A stretch of DNA of 33,247 nt, taken from assembly GCA_011364975.1 (NCBI GenBank), contig RDOE01000037.1:1-33247 (forward strand). The letters are read 5' to 3'. The translations under genes and the position numbers were made by a program. A model generated the notes under the pieces. It saw nothing but the letters and a program-made list of their open reading frames with translations. It ran no database searches and had not been told where the DNA came from. Positions 22,788-32,040 of the stretch are shown one piece after another. Position 1 is the first letter of the stretch. Each line of letters starts with the position of its first letter. The DNA comes from Promethearchaeota archaeon (GTDB taxonomy: Archaea; Asgardarchaeota; Lokiarchaeia; Sigyniarchaeales; SOKP01).

Positions 22788-23648
22788 TTAAATTTCGATC
22801 CAGTATCTTTTTCTCTTTTCATAATGAGCAAGTTGAGAATATCCTGTTTTTCTTAAAATGTCAATTATATGCAAAAAATCATGAGCAATCTCATCCGGAT
22901 GATGGGCGTCTGATCCTAATAATATTGGTATATCTAATTCATACATCAACTTTATAATTTCCAAACTAGGATATTGTTCTCCAACATCCCTTCTTAATCC
23001 ACTGGTATTAATTTCTACAGTTAAGCCACTTTTTTTTATCAATTCAAGCGTTTCTGTAACCTTATTCATAATATTTTCTTTATCTATTGGGCGCTTATTG
23101 AATTTTTTAGGCAGATCAAAATGACTTATGATATCTTTTTCAAAATGCTTTGTTTTAATCATTTCCTGTACTGTATTATAATACAAGATATAAATTTCAT
23201 CAATAGAATTATAATTATTATACTTATCTAAGAATCTACGATCATCAAATGCAAAAATTCCTCCTGTTCCGAACAACATATGAACAGAACCCAATATATA
23301 ATCTAAGCGTTTCTTAAAAGGATTTAAATGGCCATTTAAAGTTTGTTCATGATCTTTAAAAAAATCAATTTCAAATGCTATCTTAACATCAATTTTAGAG
23401 TGGTATTTTTCTTTTAAATTCTCCAAGTTATCCAAATAAAGTTGGATTTCTTCAATATTCATGGAATATTCCTGATATGGAATTTCATTTATTGAAGGAA
23501 GAACCGGGCTTAAATAACCATACGGGAAATGGTCACTTAATCCTATAGTGGTCAAACTTAACTCTATTGCCTTTGTAATATAGTCTTCACATTTACCAAT
23601 AGCATGTCGGCATAAATCGTTATGAGTGTGCCAATCTTCAAGCTTCAA
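22788..23648 (-). CDS. PHP-domain phosphatase, histidinol-phosphatase (HisJ) type
   Basis: This 286-residue PHP-family phosphoesterase has the full trinuclear metal-site set: H7 and H9 (DWHTHND), H15, H40 (LSDHFP), E93 (FEIDFF), H123 (GSVHML), H176 (SHFDLP), D247 and H249 (GSDAHHP). Length and the motifs INTSGLR and DHFPYGYL fit HisJ, which hydrolyses L-histidinol phosphate in histidine synthesis. Related PHP phosphatases act on other sugar phosphates, and no other his genes are nearby. The start is a TTG, with AGGT five bases upstream; no ATG lies near. It is the first gene of a two-gene operon with the DUF5714 protein. Confidence 0.85.
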   Translation of the reverse strand: MKLEDWHTHNDLCRHAIGKCEDYITKAIELSLTTIGLSDHFPYGYLSPVLPSINEIPYQEYSMNIEEIQLYLDNLENLKEKYHSKIDVKIAFEIDFFKDHEQTLNGHLNPFKKRLDYILGSVHMLFGTGGIFAFDDRRFLDKYNNYNSIDEIYILYYNTVQEMIKTKHFEKDIISHFDLPKKFNKRPIDKENIMNKVTETLELIKKSGLTVEINTSGLRRDVGEQYPSLEIIKLMYELDIPILLGSDAHHPDEIAHDFLHIIDILRKTGYSQLAHYEKRKRYWIEI

Positions 23649-23841
23649 AGAAACCTATCCGAAAAGTTTCAATTTCATTCTAATAATTAAGGCTATTAAA
23701 GAAGTTAGATAAAATTTTAGATTTGTTTTATTAACAAGAAATCTGCGAAAATTCAGTAAAAAATAATTCTAACGCTGTTATTTTTAATCCAATTGATTCT
23801 AAAAATCAGATGACAGAAAAATAATATATTTGACTTATTTC

Positions 23842-23850
23842 AATATATAA
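23842..23850 (+). promoter_or_regulatory. TATA-like element upstream of the SIR2-TPR gene
   Basis: AATATATAA is centred at 23846, giving a predicted transcript start near 23872. A second candidate, AATATAATAA (23891-23900), would give a near-leaderless message from about 23921, matching the GTG at 23920. The two cannot be distinguished by eye. Confidence 0.35.
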
Positions 23851-23904
23851 TACAAAATTATTTAAGAATAGAAAAAAATTCTACTCATACAATATAATAA
23901 ATTT

Positions 23905-26900
23905 TTGGTGCGAATAAGAGTGAGTTCCATAAAAAATTCCAGCAATTTTAATATCGACGAGTTATTTGAAAATAATGAAAATTTAACTTTCCTTGTAGGA
24001 GCGGGAAGTTCCACCAGTTCTCCATCATTATTACCTTCAACAAATAACATAGTTAATGCTCTAATAACTTATTTTTGTCCACCCTCAGAAAAAGAGAAAA
24101 TTTTACAAATAAAAAGCCTGCGATTTGAAAATCTCATTGAAATTATTCATGAATCTATCAATGATAATTTTAAATTTTTAGATTTTTATTTTGATAACGA
24201 TAGACCAAATTTAGAACATTATACCATTGCAGAAATGCTTAATAAAGGAAGCTTCGTACTCACAACTAATTTTGATTCGTTATTAGAACAAGCTCTCTTA
24301 AATTTAGATATCGCCAGAAAAAAAATCATTCCTGTTATAACTGAAAAGGATTATGAAAGATACAATGATCCATTAAAGTTATTCAAAGCTGGAAAGATAC
24401 CTATCTATAAAATTCATAGCTCTCCAAAAAATCTTATCACGGGAGAAGATACAAGGGAATCTTTTATAAATACATTAAAATTGATAGGTAAAAATAAATC
24501 TATGAACAATATTATCCAATTAGAACCTTATAAAGCTCAGCTACTTAATAATATTACAAACAATCGAACATTAATTATAATTGGATATTCCGGCAAACAC
24601 GATTTTGACTTTTTATCCACTTTAAAAACTATGAAAACCCTTAAAAATCTAATTTGGATAAATCATATTTCAAATGGAGAGATGGAGGAGGGTTTGTATG
24701 AATTTGAGGCTAAAAAAGTTAAAACCAAAGAAAAGCTAGATGAATTGGATTCAGTTCTTGCCGAAATCAAGAGATTTAATGATTTTATTAGAATTTTTAG
24801 ATATGACACAAATACAATCAAATTTTTAGAGGAAAAATTTGAACAAAAAGAAATAGTAAGTACAGAACAGCCTTTTCTGGATTTAATGGGTTGGTTAAAA
24901 GAGAATGTAGCAGAACCCAATGATCTAACTAAGCTACTTCTCTCTAGCAAAATATACATTCAAAGTAATGCATATAGTGACGCATTTCGATTGTTGGACA
25001 AAATTTATCGAATGGCAGAAGATTCTGGAGATACTGAATGGAAATCATTATCCTTAATGTATATGGGTTTAATTAATTTTGAGCGATCAAATTTAAACGA
25101 AGCATTAGATTGGTTCCAAAAATCGCTACAATTTCAACTTAAAATCAAAAAATTCCCAAAAAGGGTTTTGATTTTCAAATATATAGGGATGATTTATCAA
25201 TTGCAAAAAAAATATAATGATGCCTTAAAGTTTCTCGAGTTAGCTGTAAAAGAAAATGAAAAGTACAAAAATTATGAGGAAAAATCAAACTTATATCAAT
25301 TAATTGGCAAAAATTATCAATTTCAAAATAAACATGAAGAGGCGTTAAAATATTTTGATGCCGCTTTACGACTTGATGAAAAACTTTTTAGATTGTTTGA
25401 TGAGGCACTAAACTATAAGCAAGTTGGTAAAGTTTATTATTCCAAAAAAAATTATTCTGAAGCTTTGAAAAATTATCAATTAGCCCTTAATATCGTAGAA
25501 AAGTTAGATAATTTAGAAGAAAAAGCAGAAATACTAAATATATTAGGTCACATATTTCATGAAACAGGAGATTCATTAAGAGGTTTAGAAAAATGTAATG
25601 AAGCACTTAATTTCTATAATAAAATTCAAAATATGGAAGGAAAATTAAATTCTCTTAATTTTATTGGTATTATTTACCGGGATCAATGGAATTATCCAAG
25701 AGCTTTAGAATTTTTTGAAGAGGGATTTCAACTAGCTGAAGAACTACAAAATAATGAACAGAAAGCGATTTATAGTTTCCAAATAGGAATAATATATCAT
25801 AATCAAGATAAAAATTTTGAAGCATTAAAATGGTTTGAGGATTCCTTACATCTTTTTGATGAGTTAGGGAACTTTGAAGGGAAAGTTAACAGTTTGAGAG
25901 AAATAGGTAATATTTTTCAATCTCAAAAAGCTTTTGTTAAAGCATTAAAAAGATTTGAACAAGCATTAGAAATCTATGAACAAGTTGAAGATACAAATAA
26001 TAAAGCCTCAATCTTGAACCAAATTGGGCAAATTTTCCTAGAACAAAGAAAGTTTCCAGAGGCTTTACGAAATTTTGAAGCATCTTTTCAGATCTTTTCT
26101 GAGAATGACAATCTTAAGGGAAGTGCTGATAGTTTAAAAAGTATTGGTAATTTTTACTATGAACAAGCTAATTTTAAAGAAGCAATGAATCGTTATAGTG
26201 ATGCCTTAGTTATTGCAAATGAATTAGGTTTAAACGAGATGAAAGCAGATTTAAAAAACAAAATAGGATCCATTTATCAAGATCAAGGTGAATATCCAAC
26301 CGCATTACAGAACTTTGAAGAAGCTTATGATTTGTTTACTGAAGAGAATAACATGGAAGGTAAAATTGATAGTTTGCTTTTCATAGGTTTGAACTATCAT
26401 TATACCGGAAATGATGAAGATGGGTTAAAAAAGTTTGAAGAAGCAATCCAAATCGCTGAACAAATTGGTAATTTACATAAAAAGGCTCAAAGTCTAAACA
26501 TAATTGGCAATATATACCGAGAACAATGGAATCTAGTTGAATCACTTAGAAGATATGAAGAAGCTCTAGTAATCGCTGACCAAATGGGACATTTAGAAGA
26601 ACAAGTACACATTTTGAATATTATAGGAAAAATTTATCAAAGTCAAAAACATTATCCTGAATCAATACGTAGATTTCATCAAGCTATTGATGTAGCTGAA
26701 ACTTTAGGAAATCTTGAAGTTAAAGCTGACATCTATTCAAGTATTGGTGATATTTTTTATGATGAGGAGAACTATACTGAAGCGTTGAAGTGGTATGAAG
26801 AAGCTCTTAAAATTGATGAACAATTAGGTGATTTGAAGGGGAGAGCCCGTAGATTATTGCTTATTGGAAATGTATTTCTCGAACATAACAAATTCGATGA

Positions 26901-27612
26901 GGTACTTAAAAGGTTTAGAAGCGCATTAGAATTTGAAGAACAAATCGGTAATTTAACCAATCAAGCGACTTTAATAAGAAAAATAGGGGAGATTTATCAC
27001 AGACAGGGATTATATCCCGAAGCTTTAAGATGGTACGAAGATGCCTATAAATTATTCGATCAAATTGAAAATTTAGAAGGCAACGCAGACTGTTTTGAAA
27101 GTATTGGAATTATTTATCAAGATTTAAATAATCATTCTGAAGCTCTCAAGTGGTATAGTGAAGCACTTAAACTTTCGGAACAAATCTACGATGAAGATAG
27201 AAAAGCAAGAGTTCTTTGCAAAATTGCTTCCATTTATCATGAACAAGGAATATATAAAGATGCATTTAAACGCTATAATAGTGCTTTAGATATTTTTGAT
27301 AAAAGAGGTGATTTAATCGGTAAAACCTATTGTTTAAATCAAGTAGGATTAGTTTATCAAGAGCGGGGAGAATTTGACGAAGCTTTAAAATGGTATGAAC
27401 GAGGAACAAAAATATTTAAAGTATTAGGCTCATCCAAGGAAAAAGCAGATAATCTTTACAATACTGCTCTTATCTACCGAGATCAGAGTAAATTTATTGA
27501 AGCCTTAAAAACCTTTGAAGAGGTTATGAAAATTGATGAAGAATTAAATAATCATATAAGGAAGGCTGAATCTTTAAATAACATTGGACTCATATATCTC
27601 GATGAAGACTGA
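23905..27612 (+). CDS. SIR2-like domain fused to about 22 tetratricopeptide repeats
   Basis: Residues about 20-255 are a SIR2-like domain: FLVGAGSS (29-36) for NAD binding, TTNFD (120-124) with the Asn corresponding to the catalytic Asn of defence SIR2 NADases, KIHSS with H171, and IIGYSGKHDFDF (225-236). After a short linker with predicted helices, about 22 TPRs of roughly 40 residues run from about 335 to the stop, each of the type IGxIYxxQxxYxEALKxYEEAL. SIR2 domains joined to repeat sensors deplete NAD on phage infection in bacterial systems such as Thoeris (ThsA), DSR and Avs-type proteins; a similar immune role is inferred here. No ATG starts the frame: TTG 23905, GTG 23908 and GTG 23920 are candidates. 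The frame breaks within the 23rd TPR, and two more repeats follow in another frame. Confidence 0.85.
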   Translation: MVRIRVSSIKNSSNFNIDELFENNENLTFLVGAGSSTSSPSLLPSTNNIVNALITYFCPPSEKEKILQIKSLRFENLIEIIHESINDNFKFLDFYFDNDRPNLEHYTIAEMLNKGSFVLTTNFDSLLEQALLNLDIARKKIIPVITEKDYERYNDPLKLFKAGKIPIYKIHSSPKNLITGEDTRESFINTLKLIGKNKSMNNIIQLEPYKAQLLNNITNNRTLIIIGYSGKHDFDFLSTLKTMKTLKNLIWINHISNGEMEEGLYEFEAKKVKTKEKLDELDSVLAEIKRFNDFIRIFRYDTNTIKFLEEKFEQKEIVSTEQPFLDLMGWLKENVAEPNDLTKLLLSSKIYIQSNAYSDAFRLLDKIYRMAEDSGDTEWKSLSLMYMGLINFERSNLNEALDWFQKSLQFQLKIKKFPKRVLIFKYIGMIYQLQKKYNDALKFLELAVKENEKYKNYEEKSNLYQLIGKNYQFQNKHEEALKYFDAALRLDEKLFRLFDEALNYKQVGKVYYSKKNYSEALKNYQLALNIVEKLDNLEEKAEILNILGHIFHETGDSLRGLEKCNEALNFYNKIQNMEGKLNSLNFIGIIYRDQWNYPRALEFFEEGFQLAEELQNNEQKAIYSFQIGIIYHNQDKNFEALKWFEDSLHLFDELGNFEGKVNSLREIGNIFQSQKAFVKALKRFEQALEIYEQVEDTNNKASILNQIGQIFLEQRKFPEALRNFEASFQIFSENDNLKGSADSLKSIGNFYYEQANFKEAMNRYSDALVIANELGLNEMKADLKNKIGSIYQDQGEYPTALQNFEEAYDLFTEENNMEGKIDSLLFIGLNYHYTGNDEDGLKKFEEAIQIAEQIGNLHKKAQSLNIIGNIYREQWNLVESLRRYEEALVIADQMGHLEEQVHILNIIGKIYQSQKHYPESIRRFHQAIDVAETLGNLEVKADIYSSIGDIFYDEENYTEALKWYEEALKIDEQLGDLKGRARRLLLIGNVFLEHNKFDEVLKRFRSALEFEEQIGNLTNQATLIRKIGEIYHRQGLYPEALRWYEDAYKLFDQIENLEGNADCFESIGIIYQDLNNHSEALKWYSEALKLSEQIYDEDRKARVLCKIASIYHEQGIYKDAFKRYNSALDIFDKRGDLIGKTYCLNQVGLVYQERGEFDEALKWYERGTKIFKVLGSSKEKADNLYNTALIYRDQSKFIEALKTFEEVMKIDEELNNHIRKAESLNNIGLIYLDED

Positions 27613-27847
27613 TGCCTGGAAAAGGTGTAATGAAGCATTAAAAATCTATGAGGATTTGAACAATCATGAAGGAATCGCAGATAGTAAATATAAACTTGGA
27701 TTGACTTATTTAGAACAAAAAAGTTATGCTGAAGCTTTAAAGCATCACGAAGAAGCTCTTACTATTTTAAATGAGAATGGTTTAGGCAAAATACCTCTGA
27801 GTAAAGTTCTGAAAAGCAATATAAAACTAATAAAAAGCAAAATCTAA
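27602..27847 (+). pseudogene. frameshifted C-terminal TPRs of the SIR2-TPR gene
   Basis: This frame continues the TPR array after the break. DAWKRCNEALKIYEDLNNHEGIADS completes repeat 23, and SYAEALKHHEEALTIL forms repeat 24, followed by a basic end. Compared with the other repeats, eight bases are missing between IYLDED and DAWKRC, exactly where three residues of the inter-helix turn should be. The fragment could start at the ATG at 27602, which overlaps the stop of the main gene by 11 bases, so coupled translation of an 81-residue protein is possible. A recent deletion, an assembly error or a two-protein arrangement all fit. Confidence 0.7.
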
Positions 27848-27867
27848 TTACCTTAATATTATATTAA

Positions 27868-27873
27868 TTTTTT
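27868..27873 (+). terminator. short T-tract after the TPR gene
   Basis: Six Ts lie 20 bases after the last TPR codon, in the 35-base gap between convergent genes. A weak candidate for archaeal termination. Confidence 0.3.
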
Positions 27874-27882
27874 CTTATTTCC

Positions 27883-28722
27883 TTATGTGTGAATAACTAT
27901 TTCTAAACTAGATCTTTTTTCCATTTCTATTTTTTCATATCTATTAATTAACCAAGGCAATACTTTATCATAAAGAATATACAAATAGGGGGCTCCCTGA
28001 TTAAAGAGAATTATTATTTCATATAGTAAAAATTCAATTCCAGTTGGGCGGATTCCCGTAATGAATAAAGGAAATTCCATAAAAAAAGATTCCAAGCATC
28101 CAATTATAAAAATAAAATAAATTATACGAATATTTTTGCTTTTAAGTCTTTTTGTCCCATAAATAATAATTAATGTTAGATATCCTATTATCACATTTAC
28201 AATCCAGAGAATAAATTGCGAAGACATGTGGCGCACAGTCACTACTGGTGTATCATTAAGGGGAATCCAGAAAGAAAGGAATGGAATAAATATCCATGAT
28301 ATAAAAAATAATGATGTGAATAAAGTCACTTCTTTGTAATCCTTTTTTTTAAAATTTTCAAATACTATCCATAACCAACCAAACGCGAACATTGCATATG
28401 AAAAAGTCATCATAAAATCTGCGCCAAATTTTAACCAAAAATAATCTCCTAAAGGGCGAGGAATATACACACCACCTATCCAATATTCCCGTATATATGT
28501 TCCAGGAGGATATGTGGAATTTACAAGTATATTAAACCACGCTATAGCGTCAATAATATATACACATATCCCGGTAAAGATGCCAAAGTAAAGTGCAGCC
28601 CATTTCTTTTTTTTTATTAAAAAGCCTACCCATATTGATAGAAATAGCGCATCAAAGTAAATATAGTCATATTGAAAGAATCGCCATGCTTCTTTAAAAG
28701 AATCAATTACTTCATATAGCAA
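27883..28722 (-). CDS. polytopic membrane protein, function unknown
   Basis: This 279-residue protein has about seven hydrophobic helices, aromatic-rich (many Trp, Tyr, Phe), with short loops. Conspicuous residues include DAIAWFNILVNSTYPPGTYIREYWIGG in the second external loop, YFWLKFGADFMMTFSYAMFAFGW, and WIPLNDTPVVTVRHMS. Acidic and His residues near the membrane suggest an enzyme or transporter rather than a scaffold, but I recognise no family. The start is a TTG, with no ATG near the N-terminus. It lies 104 bases downstream of the MBL hydrolase on the same strand, so it may be the last gene of the GDPD-PAP2-MBL cluster. Confidence 0.65.
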   Translation of the reverse strand: MLYEVIDSFKEAWRFFQYDYIYFDALFLSIWVGFLIKKKKWAALYFGIFTGICVYIIDAIAWFNILVNSTYPPGTYIREYWIGGVYIPRPLGDYFWLKFGADFMMTFSYAMFAFGWLWIVFENFKKKDYKEVTLFTSLFFISWIFIPFLSFWIPLNDTPVVTVRHMSSQFILWIVNVIIGYLTLIIIYGTKRLKSKNIRIIYFIFIIGCLESFFMEFPLFITGIRPTGIEFLLYEIIILFNQGAPYLYILYDKVLPWLINRYEKIEMEKRSSLEIVIHT

Positions 28723-28826
28723 TATTTTATCCCAACAGCTGAGTCAACTTAATATTGAATACGTTTTTCTAAAATAAACCCCTTTTTAAAAGATATGAGA
28801 TTATTAAGAGTGTTAAAAGTAAGGAT

Positions 28827-29480
28827 TTAATATGATTCAATATATTGTTTTATATATTCTGATACACGATCTGCCGGCTTATAAATACCAAAATGCCCTT
28901 CACATAAAATATCTGCTTTAAGGTCTAAGAGCCTTTTTAGAGATTTTTGATATTCACCAAAATCGCTAACTCCGGGAATAATTGGACCATGAAGATCCTG
29001 GCCAAAGAGAATTTTAACCCCCTCTATCTCTAATAAAATACTAATTGAACCGGGGGTATGTCCTGGGGTGTGAATGCATTCAAATTGATAATTACCAAAT
29101 TTTAATATTTCTTTTTCCCCTTGTAGCTTTTTGTATAATTTAATTGGTTTATATTTTACCCCATACCACGATGCGGCTGTCTCTCTGTCATATCCTGCCT
29201 CCTCTATAGGAATCGAATCAAGTTCATGAGCATAAAATCTTAATTTTTTATTATACTCTTTAAGATCATAACACGCAGCAATATGGTCAATATGAAAATG
29301 AGTAATTATACAATGTTGAATATCTAATGGATTCAAACCAAGTTTCGCAATCTTTTTAATTAAATTAAGGGACATTCCACAATCAATTAATATTAATCCA
29401 TCACTACTTTCGGAATCTATGAGAAAGACGGAACAACCAGAGTCTCCCACATGATAAACATTTTTATATACTTTTTCCAT
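28827..29480 (-). CDS. metallo-beta-lactamase-fold hydrolase
   Basis: The 217-residue protein carries a complete MBL metal site: H61, H63, D65 and H66 (THFHIDH), H141 (HTPGHTPGS), bridging D162 (GQDL) and H196 (CEGHFG). The layout and length match glyoxalase-II-like hydrolases, cytosolic dinuclear-metal enzymes that cleave thioesters, phosphoesters or lactones. The exact substrate is not evident. GGTG lies seven bases before the ATG. It sits 49 bases after the PAP2 gene on the same strand, so it is likely co-transcribed with lipid-related enzymes. This may hint at a phosphoester or lipid-derived substrate, but that is inference. Confidence 0.88.
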   Translation of the reverse strand: MEKVYKNVYHVGDSGCSVFLIDSESSDGLILIDCGMSLNLIKKIAKLGLNPLDIQHCIITHFHIDHIAACYDLKEYNKKLRFYAHELDSIPIEEAGYDRETAASWYGVKYKPIKLYKKLQGEKEILKFGNYQFECIHTPGHTPGSISILLEIEGVKILFGQDLHGPIIPGVSDFGEYQKSLKRLLDLKADILCEGHFGIYKPADRVSEYIKQYIESY

Positions 29481-29529
29481 ATTAGTACACCATAGTTAAA
29501 AATTCAAAATGATTTTCAATTCTTATCTC

Positions 29530-30330
29530 TTAATCGAAGTAATATTTCTTGTAGAGAAGGATAGTTATAACTGCAGCAAACCCAGTTGAGAACAGTACAT
29601 CAGATGCATAATGGGCTCCAAGAACTATTCGCGATAATCCCACAAAAAATCCCCATCCAAGTACTAATATTACAATAATTATTTTTCGGTAGTCCTTCCA
29701 TTTAAGATCTTTAACTGTAATTAAAAGCGGAAGGAACATCCATCCCATTGCGGCATGACCCGAAGGAAAGCTATAATTACCAGTTATTCCCTGTGGTATG
29801 AACCATGGAGTGAAATTGCTATAATCAAAAGCAAGATCTCTGAATCGTATCCTCCCAAAAAACAATTTAGTAAGCTGTACAAAAAGCAGTGGATTTAACA
29901 ATGCTAAGATCGAAATAATTGCGGAAATTGAACGATAACTTTTCCAATCTTTATTCCACGTGACAATTATAAATACGGTTATTGGTATTATTAAACAGAT
30001 CCCTGATAAGATGTCGGTTTCATTTGTATCGATAATTCCATATAATAAATAGATGATTCCACTTACGATTGATAAATAACCTGGAATTTTCTGTTTCTTC
30101 AAATCCTTAATATATCCTCCTATTAATATAGCTAATCCTATTGAAATTAACCCATAACCTGGAGGTTCACCATATTTAGCTCCGAAATCACCCCAAAGAG
30201 AATTCTCATCGACAAAACTGATAGAAATCTGTAAATCGAAAATTCCAAAGAAAAGTGCTAAAATAATCCAAAGAACAAGAATAATTAAAAATAGGTAACC
30301 TACTTGAGTTCTGAAGAAATTTAGTTTCAT
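29530..30330 (-). CDS. PAP2-family membrane phosphatase
   Basis: The 266-residue protein has about six membrane helices and the three PAP2 (phosphatidic acid phosphatase type 2) signatures: K155-x6-R162 (KLFFGRIR), PSGH (189-192, catalytic H192) and SR-x5-H-x3-D (S233 to D244). The Pro that often follows the first motif's Arg is Phe here. Such enzymes dephosphorylate lipid phosphates or polyprenyl diphosphates at the outer membrane face. Relevant archaeal substrates could be archaeal phosphatidic-acid analogues or dolichyl diphosphate from N-glycosylation. An Asp/Glu-rich external loop (about 38-55) and two long hydrophobic stretches precede the motifs. It is 42 bases downstream of the GDPD gene, so an operon is likely. 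Confidence 0.88.
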   Translation of the reverse strand: MKLNFFRTQVGYLFLIILVLWIILALFFGIFDLQISISFVDENSLWGDFGAKYGEPPGYGLISIGLAILIGGYIKDLKKQKIPGYLSIVSGIIYLLYGIIDTNETDILSGICLIIPITVFIIVTWNKDWKSYRSISAIISILALLNPLLFVQLTKLFFGRIRFRDLAFDYSNFTPWFIPQGITGNYSFPSGHAAMGWMFLPLLITVKDLKWKDYRKIIIVILVLGWGFFVGLSRIVLGAHYASDVLFSTGFAAVITILLYKKYYFD

Positions 30331-30372
30331 ATTAATTATCTCATATGAGATACTATAAAAAACTAATTATAA

Positions 30373-31107
30373 CTAACTTGACATATGATTTACATAATTT
30401 ACAAGCAATTTTGGATAATCTGTGTAAATTGCGGCAATGGAGTGATCCTTATATTTTAGATTCAAAACCTTTATTATTCTTTTTTCTTCATTAATATCCC
30501 AGGCATAACACTCTAATTTGTTATCAATAATTATTTTAAAATTTTCGAAATTCACTCTCTTGCCTTTAAGATTTATGGCTTTTACTCCTAAATCTCTTAA
30601 CTTTGAAAAATTAACATTTTCATTTGTAATTTTTCTTATTGATTCATTTAATGTATGGATTAGGGCTACATTTTTATTGTAATATCTTAAAGCTTTAATA
30701 ACAATTAACTTTCGTTCGGTTATTTCTATTTTATCTAATACTTGGTAATCTAACGCTAAATTTATTAATTTTTGACCCTCCTTTTTTCCCCTTATATCAA
30801 AACTATATCTCAAATCATCCTTCTTTTCATTAAAAGCAGTAAATAGTTCTTCAACCGTAGGTATTTCTCGATTATCTCCAAATTCAATATTTTTTAATTG
30901 TTTGAGAGTCAATTCCTTGACGCTAATCCACTGCGAGTCTAACGTTATAAATGGATCATGGAAGCATACCAATATGTTATCCTTAGTTAACTGAATGTCA
31001 GTTTCTATTCCTACACCTGCTTCAACAGCCTTCTTAAAACAAGATATAGTATTTTCAATGCAATATCCCATACCGCCTCGATGACCAAAGATGTAAGGAG
31101 GATTCAT
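30373..31107 (-). CDS. glycerophosphodiester phosphodiesterase (GDPD) family enzyme
   Basis: This 244-residue TIM-barrel enzyme has the GDPD core: GHRGG (8-12) with H9, IENT (17-20), IETDIQL (34-40) with E35 and D37, and FHDP (49-52) with H50. It ends with the typical AIYTDYPKLL helix. The family hydrolyses deacylated phospholipids, giving glycerol phosphate and an alcohol; it uses a divalent metal and is cytosolic when no signal peptide is present, as here. Which headgroup or glycerol isomer it uses in an archaeon with ether lipids cannot be told. It is the first gene of the apparent GDPD-PAP2-MBL operon and is divergent from the VTT-domain gene. Confidence 0.9.
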   Translation of the reverse strand: MNPPYIFGHRGGMGYCIENTISCFKKAVEAGVGIETDIQLTKDNILVCFHDPFITLDSQWISVKELTLKQLKNIEFGDNREIPTVEELFTAFNEKKDDLRYSFDIRGKKEGQKLINLALDYQVLDKIEITERKLIVIKALRYYNKNVALIHTLNESIRKITNENVNFSKLRDLGVKAINLKGKRVNFENFKIIIDNKLECYAWDINEEKRIIKVLNLKYKDHSIAAIYTDYPKLLVNYVNHMSS

Positions 31108-31221
31108 TCTAATTCATCACAATATCCTAAATTAATATTTTAAAACAAATGAAAAAATATAGTTTTTATTGAAATTTGAATTAACTATCTTACATAAAAC
31201 TCAAAAGAGATTTTAATTGAC

Positions 31222-32040
31222 ATGGAAAATGAAGAATCTCAGAATAAAGAAAAAAAACATTTTTCAGCAAAAATTAAAAATTATGTTCATAATCTTTTAG
31301 ATTTCTCTAAATTTGATAAAAAAACGATTATTTTCATAGGAATCTTTATTATATTAATAATTTTTTCAATATTCTTACTTTATTATAGTTTTTTTATTGA
31401 TACTCAGTTCCTCTATCGAATTGTGGTAGAATGGTTTGTAAATCCGATCTACTTATTAGGTTTTCTTGGTATACTGCTGTTTATTGTAATTATGGCAATT
31501 CAAGGGTTAATTGTACCTATACCTTCAGAAATAGTCTTATTAGCAACAGGGATGATTTGGGGTTTAGTTGGAGGGGGCTTTATGGGTATAATTGGATCAA
31601 TGGCCGCTGCGATGTTATGCTTTTATGTGAGTAAAAAAGGAGGAAGACAATTAGCTAAAAAGTTTGTTGGAGAGAAAGCAATTGAAATGGCAGATAATTT
31701 CATTCATAAATATGGGATATGGGCAATAATTATTGCCAGATTTCTACCTTTCATAGCATTTGACCCAATAAGTTATGCTTCGGGATTAGTTGATATGGAT
31801 GTAAAAAAATATTCAATAGGCTCCTTCATCGGTTCAATTCCCAGAGCGTTCTTTTATTCATGGTTAGGTGCATCATTAGGGATTGTCCCTCCAATCAATT
31901 TTAATGATCTTCCATATGAAGCGATCGATGCTCAAGCTAATTTATTTAATAATGTTCTTTTAATAGTTTTAGTTGTTTTGGTCGGTATTTTTATTGCTTA
32001 TTATCTTTTTAGCAAATTCTATGGAAAAAAGAATAGTTAA
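31222..32040 (+). CDS. VTT/DedA-type (TVP38/TMEM64-like) membrane protein
   Basis: This 272-residue protein starts with a charged cytoplasmic segment (about 1-35). A first helix (36-55) follows, then the VTT domain with IPSEIVLLATGMIWG, a Gly-rich re-entrant-like stretch, FYVSKKGGR, and IIIARFLPFIAFDPISYASGLVDM. A GSFIGSIPRAFFYSWLG segment and a final helix close the protein. The two helical hairpins with Pro and an Arg-Phe motif are the hallmark of TVP38/TMEM64 and DedA proteins. Members are linked to lipid scrambling or undecaprenyl-phosphate recycling in bacteria and eukaryotes; transport across the membrane is plausible here. The divergent neighbours (GDPD, PAP2) suit lipid or lipid-carrier recycling. 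Confidence 0.85.
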   Translation: MENEESQNKEKKHFSAKIKNYVHNLLDFSKFDKKTIIFIGIFIILIIFSIFLLYYSFFIDTQFLYRIVVEWFVNPIYLLGFLGILLFIVIMAIQGLIVPIPSEIVLLATGMIWGLVGGGFMGIIGSMAAAMLCFYVSKKGGRQLAKKFVGEKAIEMADNFIHKYGIWAIIIARFLPFIAFDPISYASGLVDMDVKKYSIGSFIGSIPRAFFYSWLGASLGIVPPINFNDLPYEAIDAQANLFNNVLLIVLVVLVGIFIAYYLFSKFYGKKNS

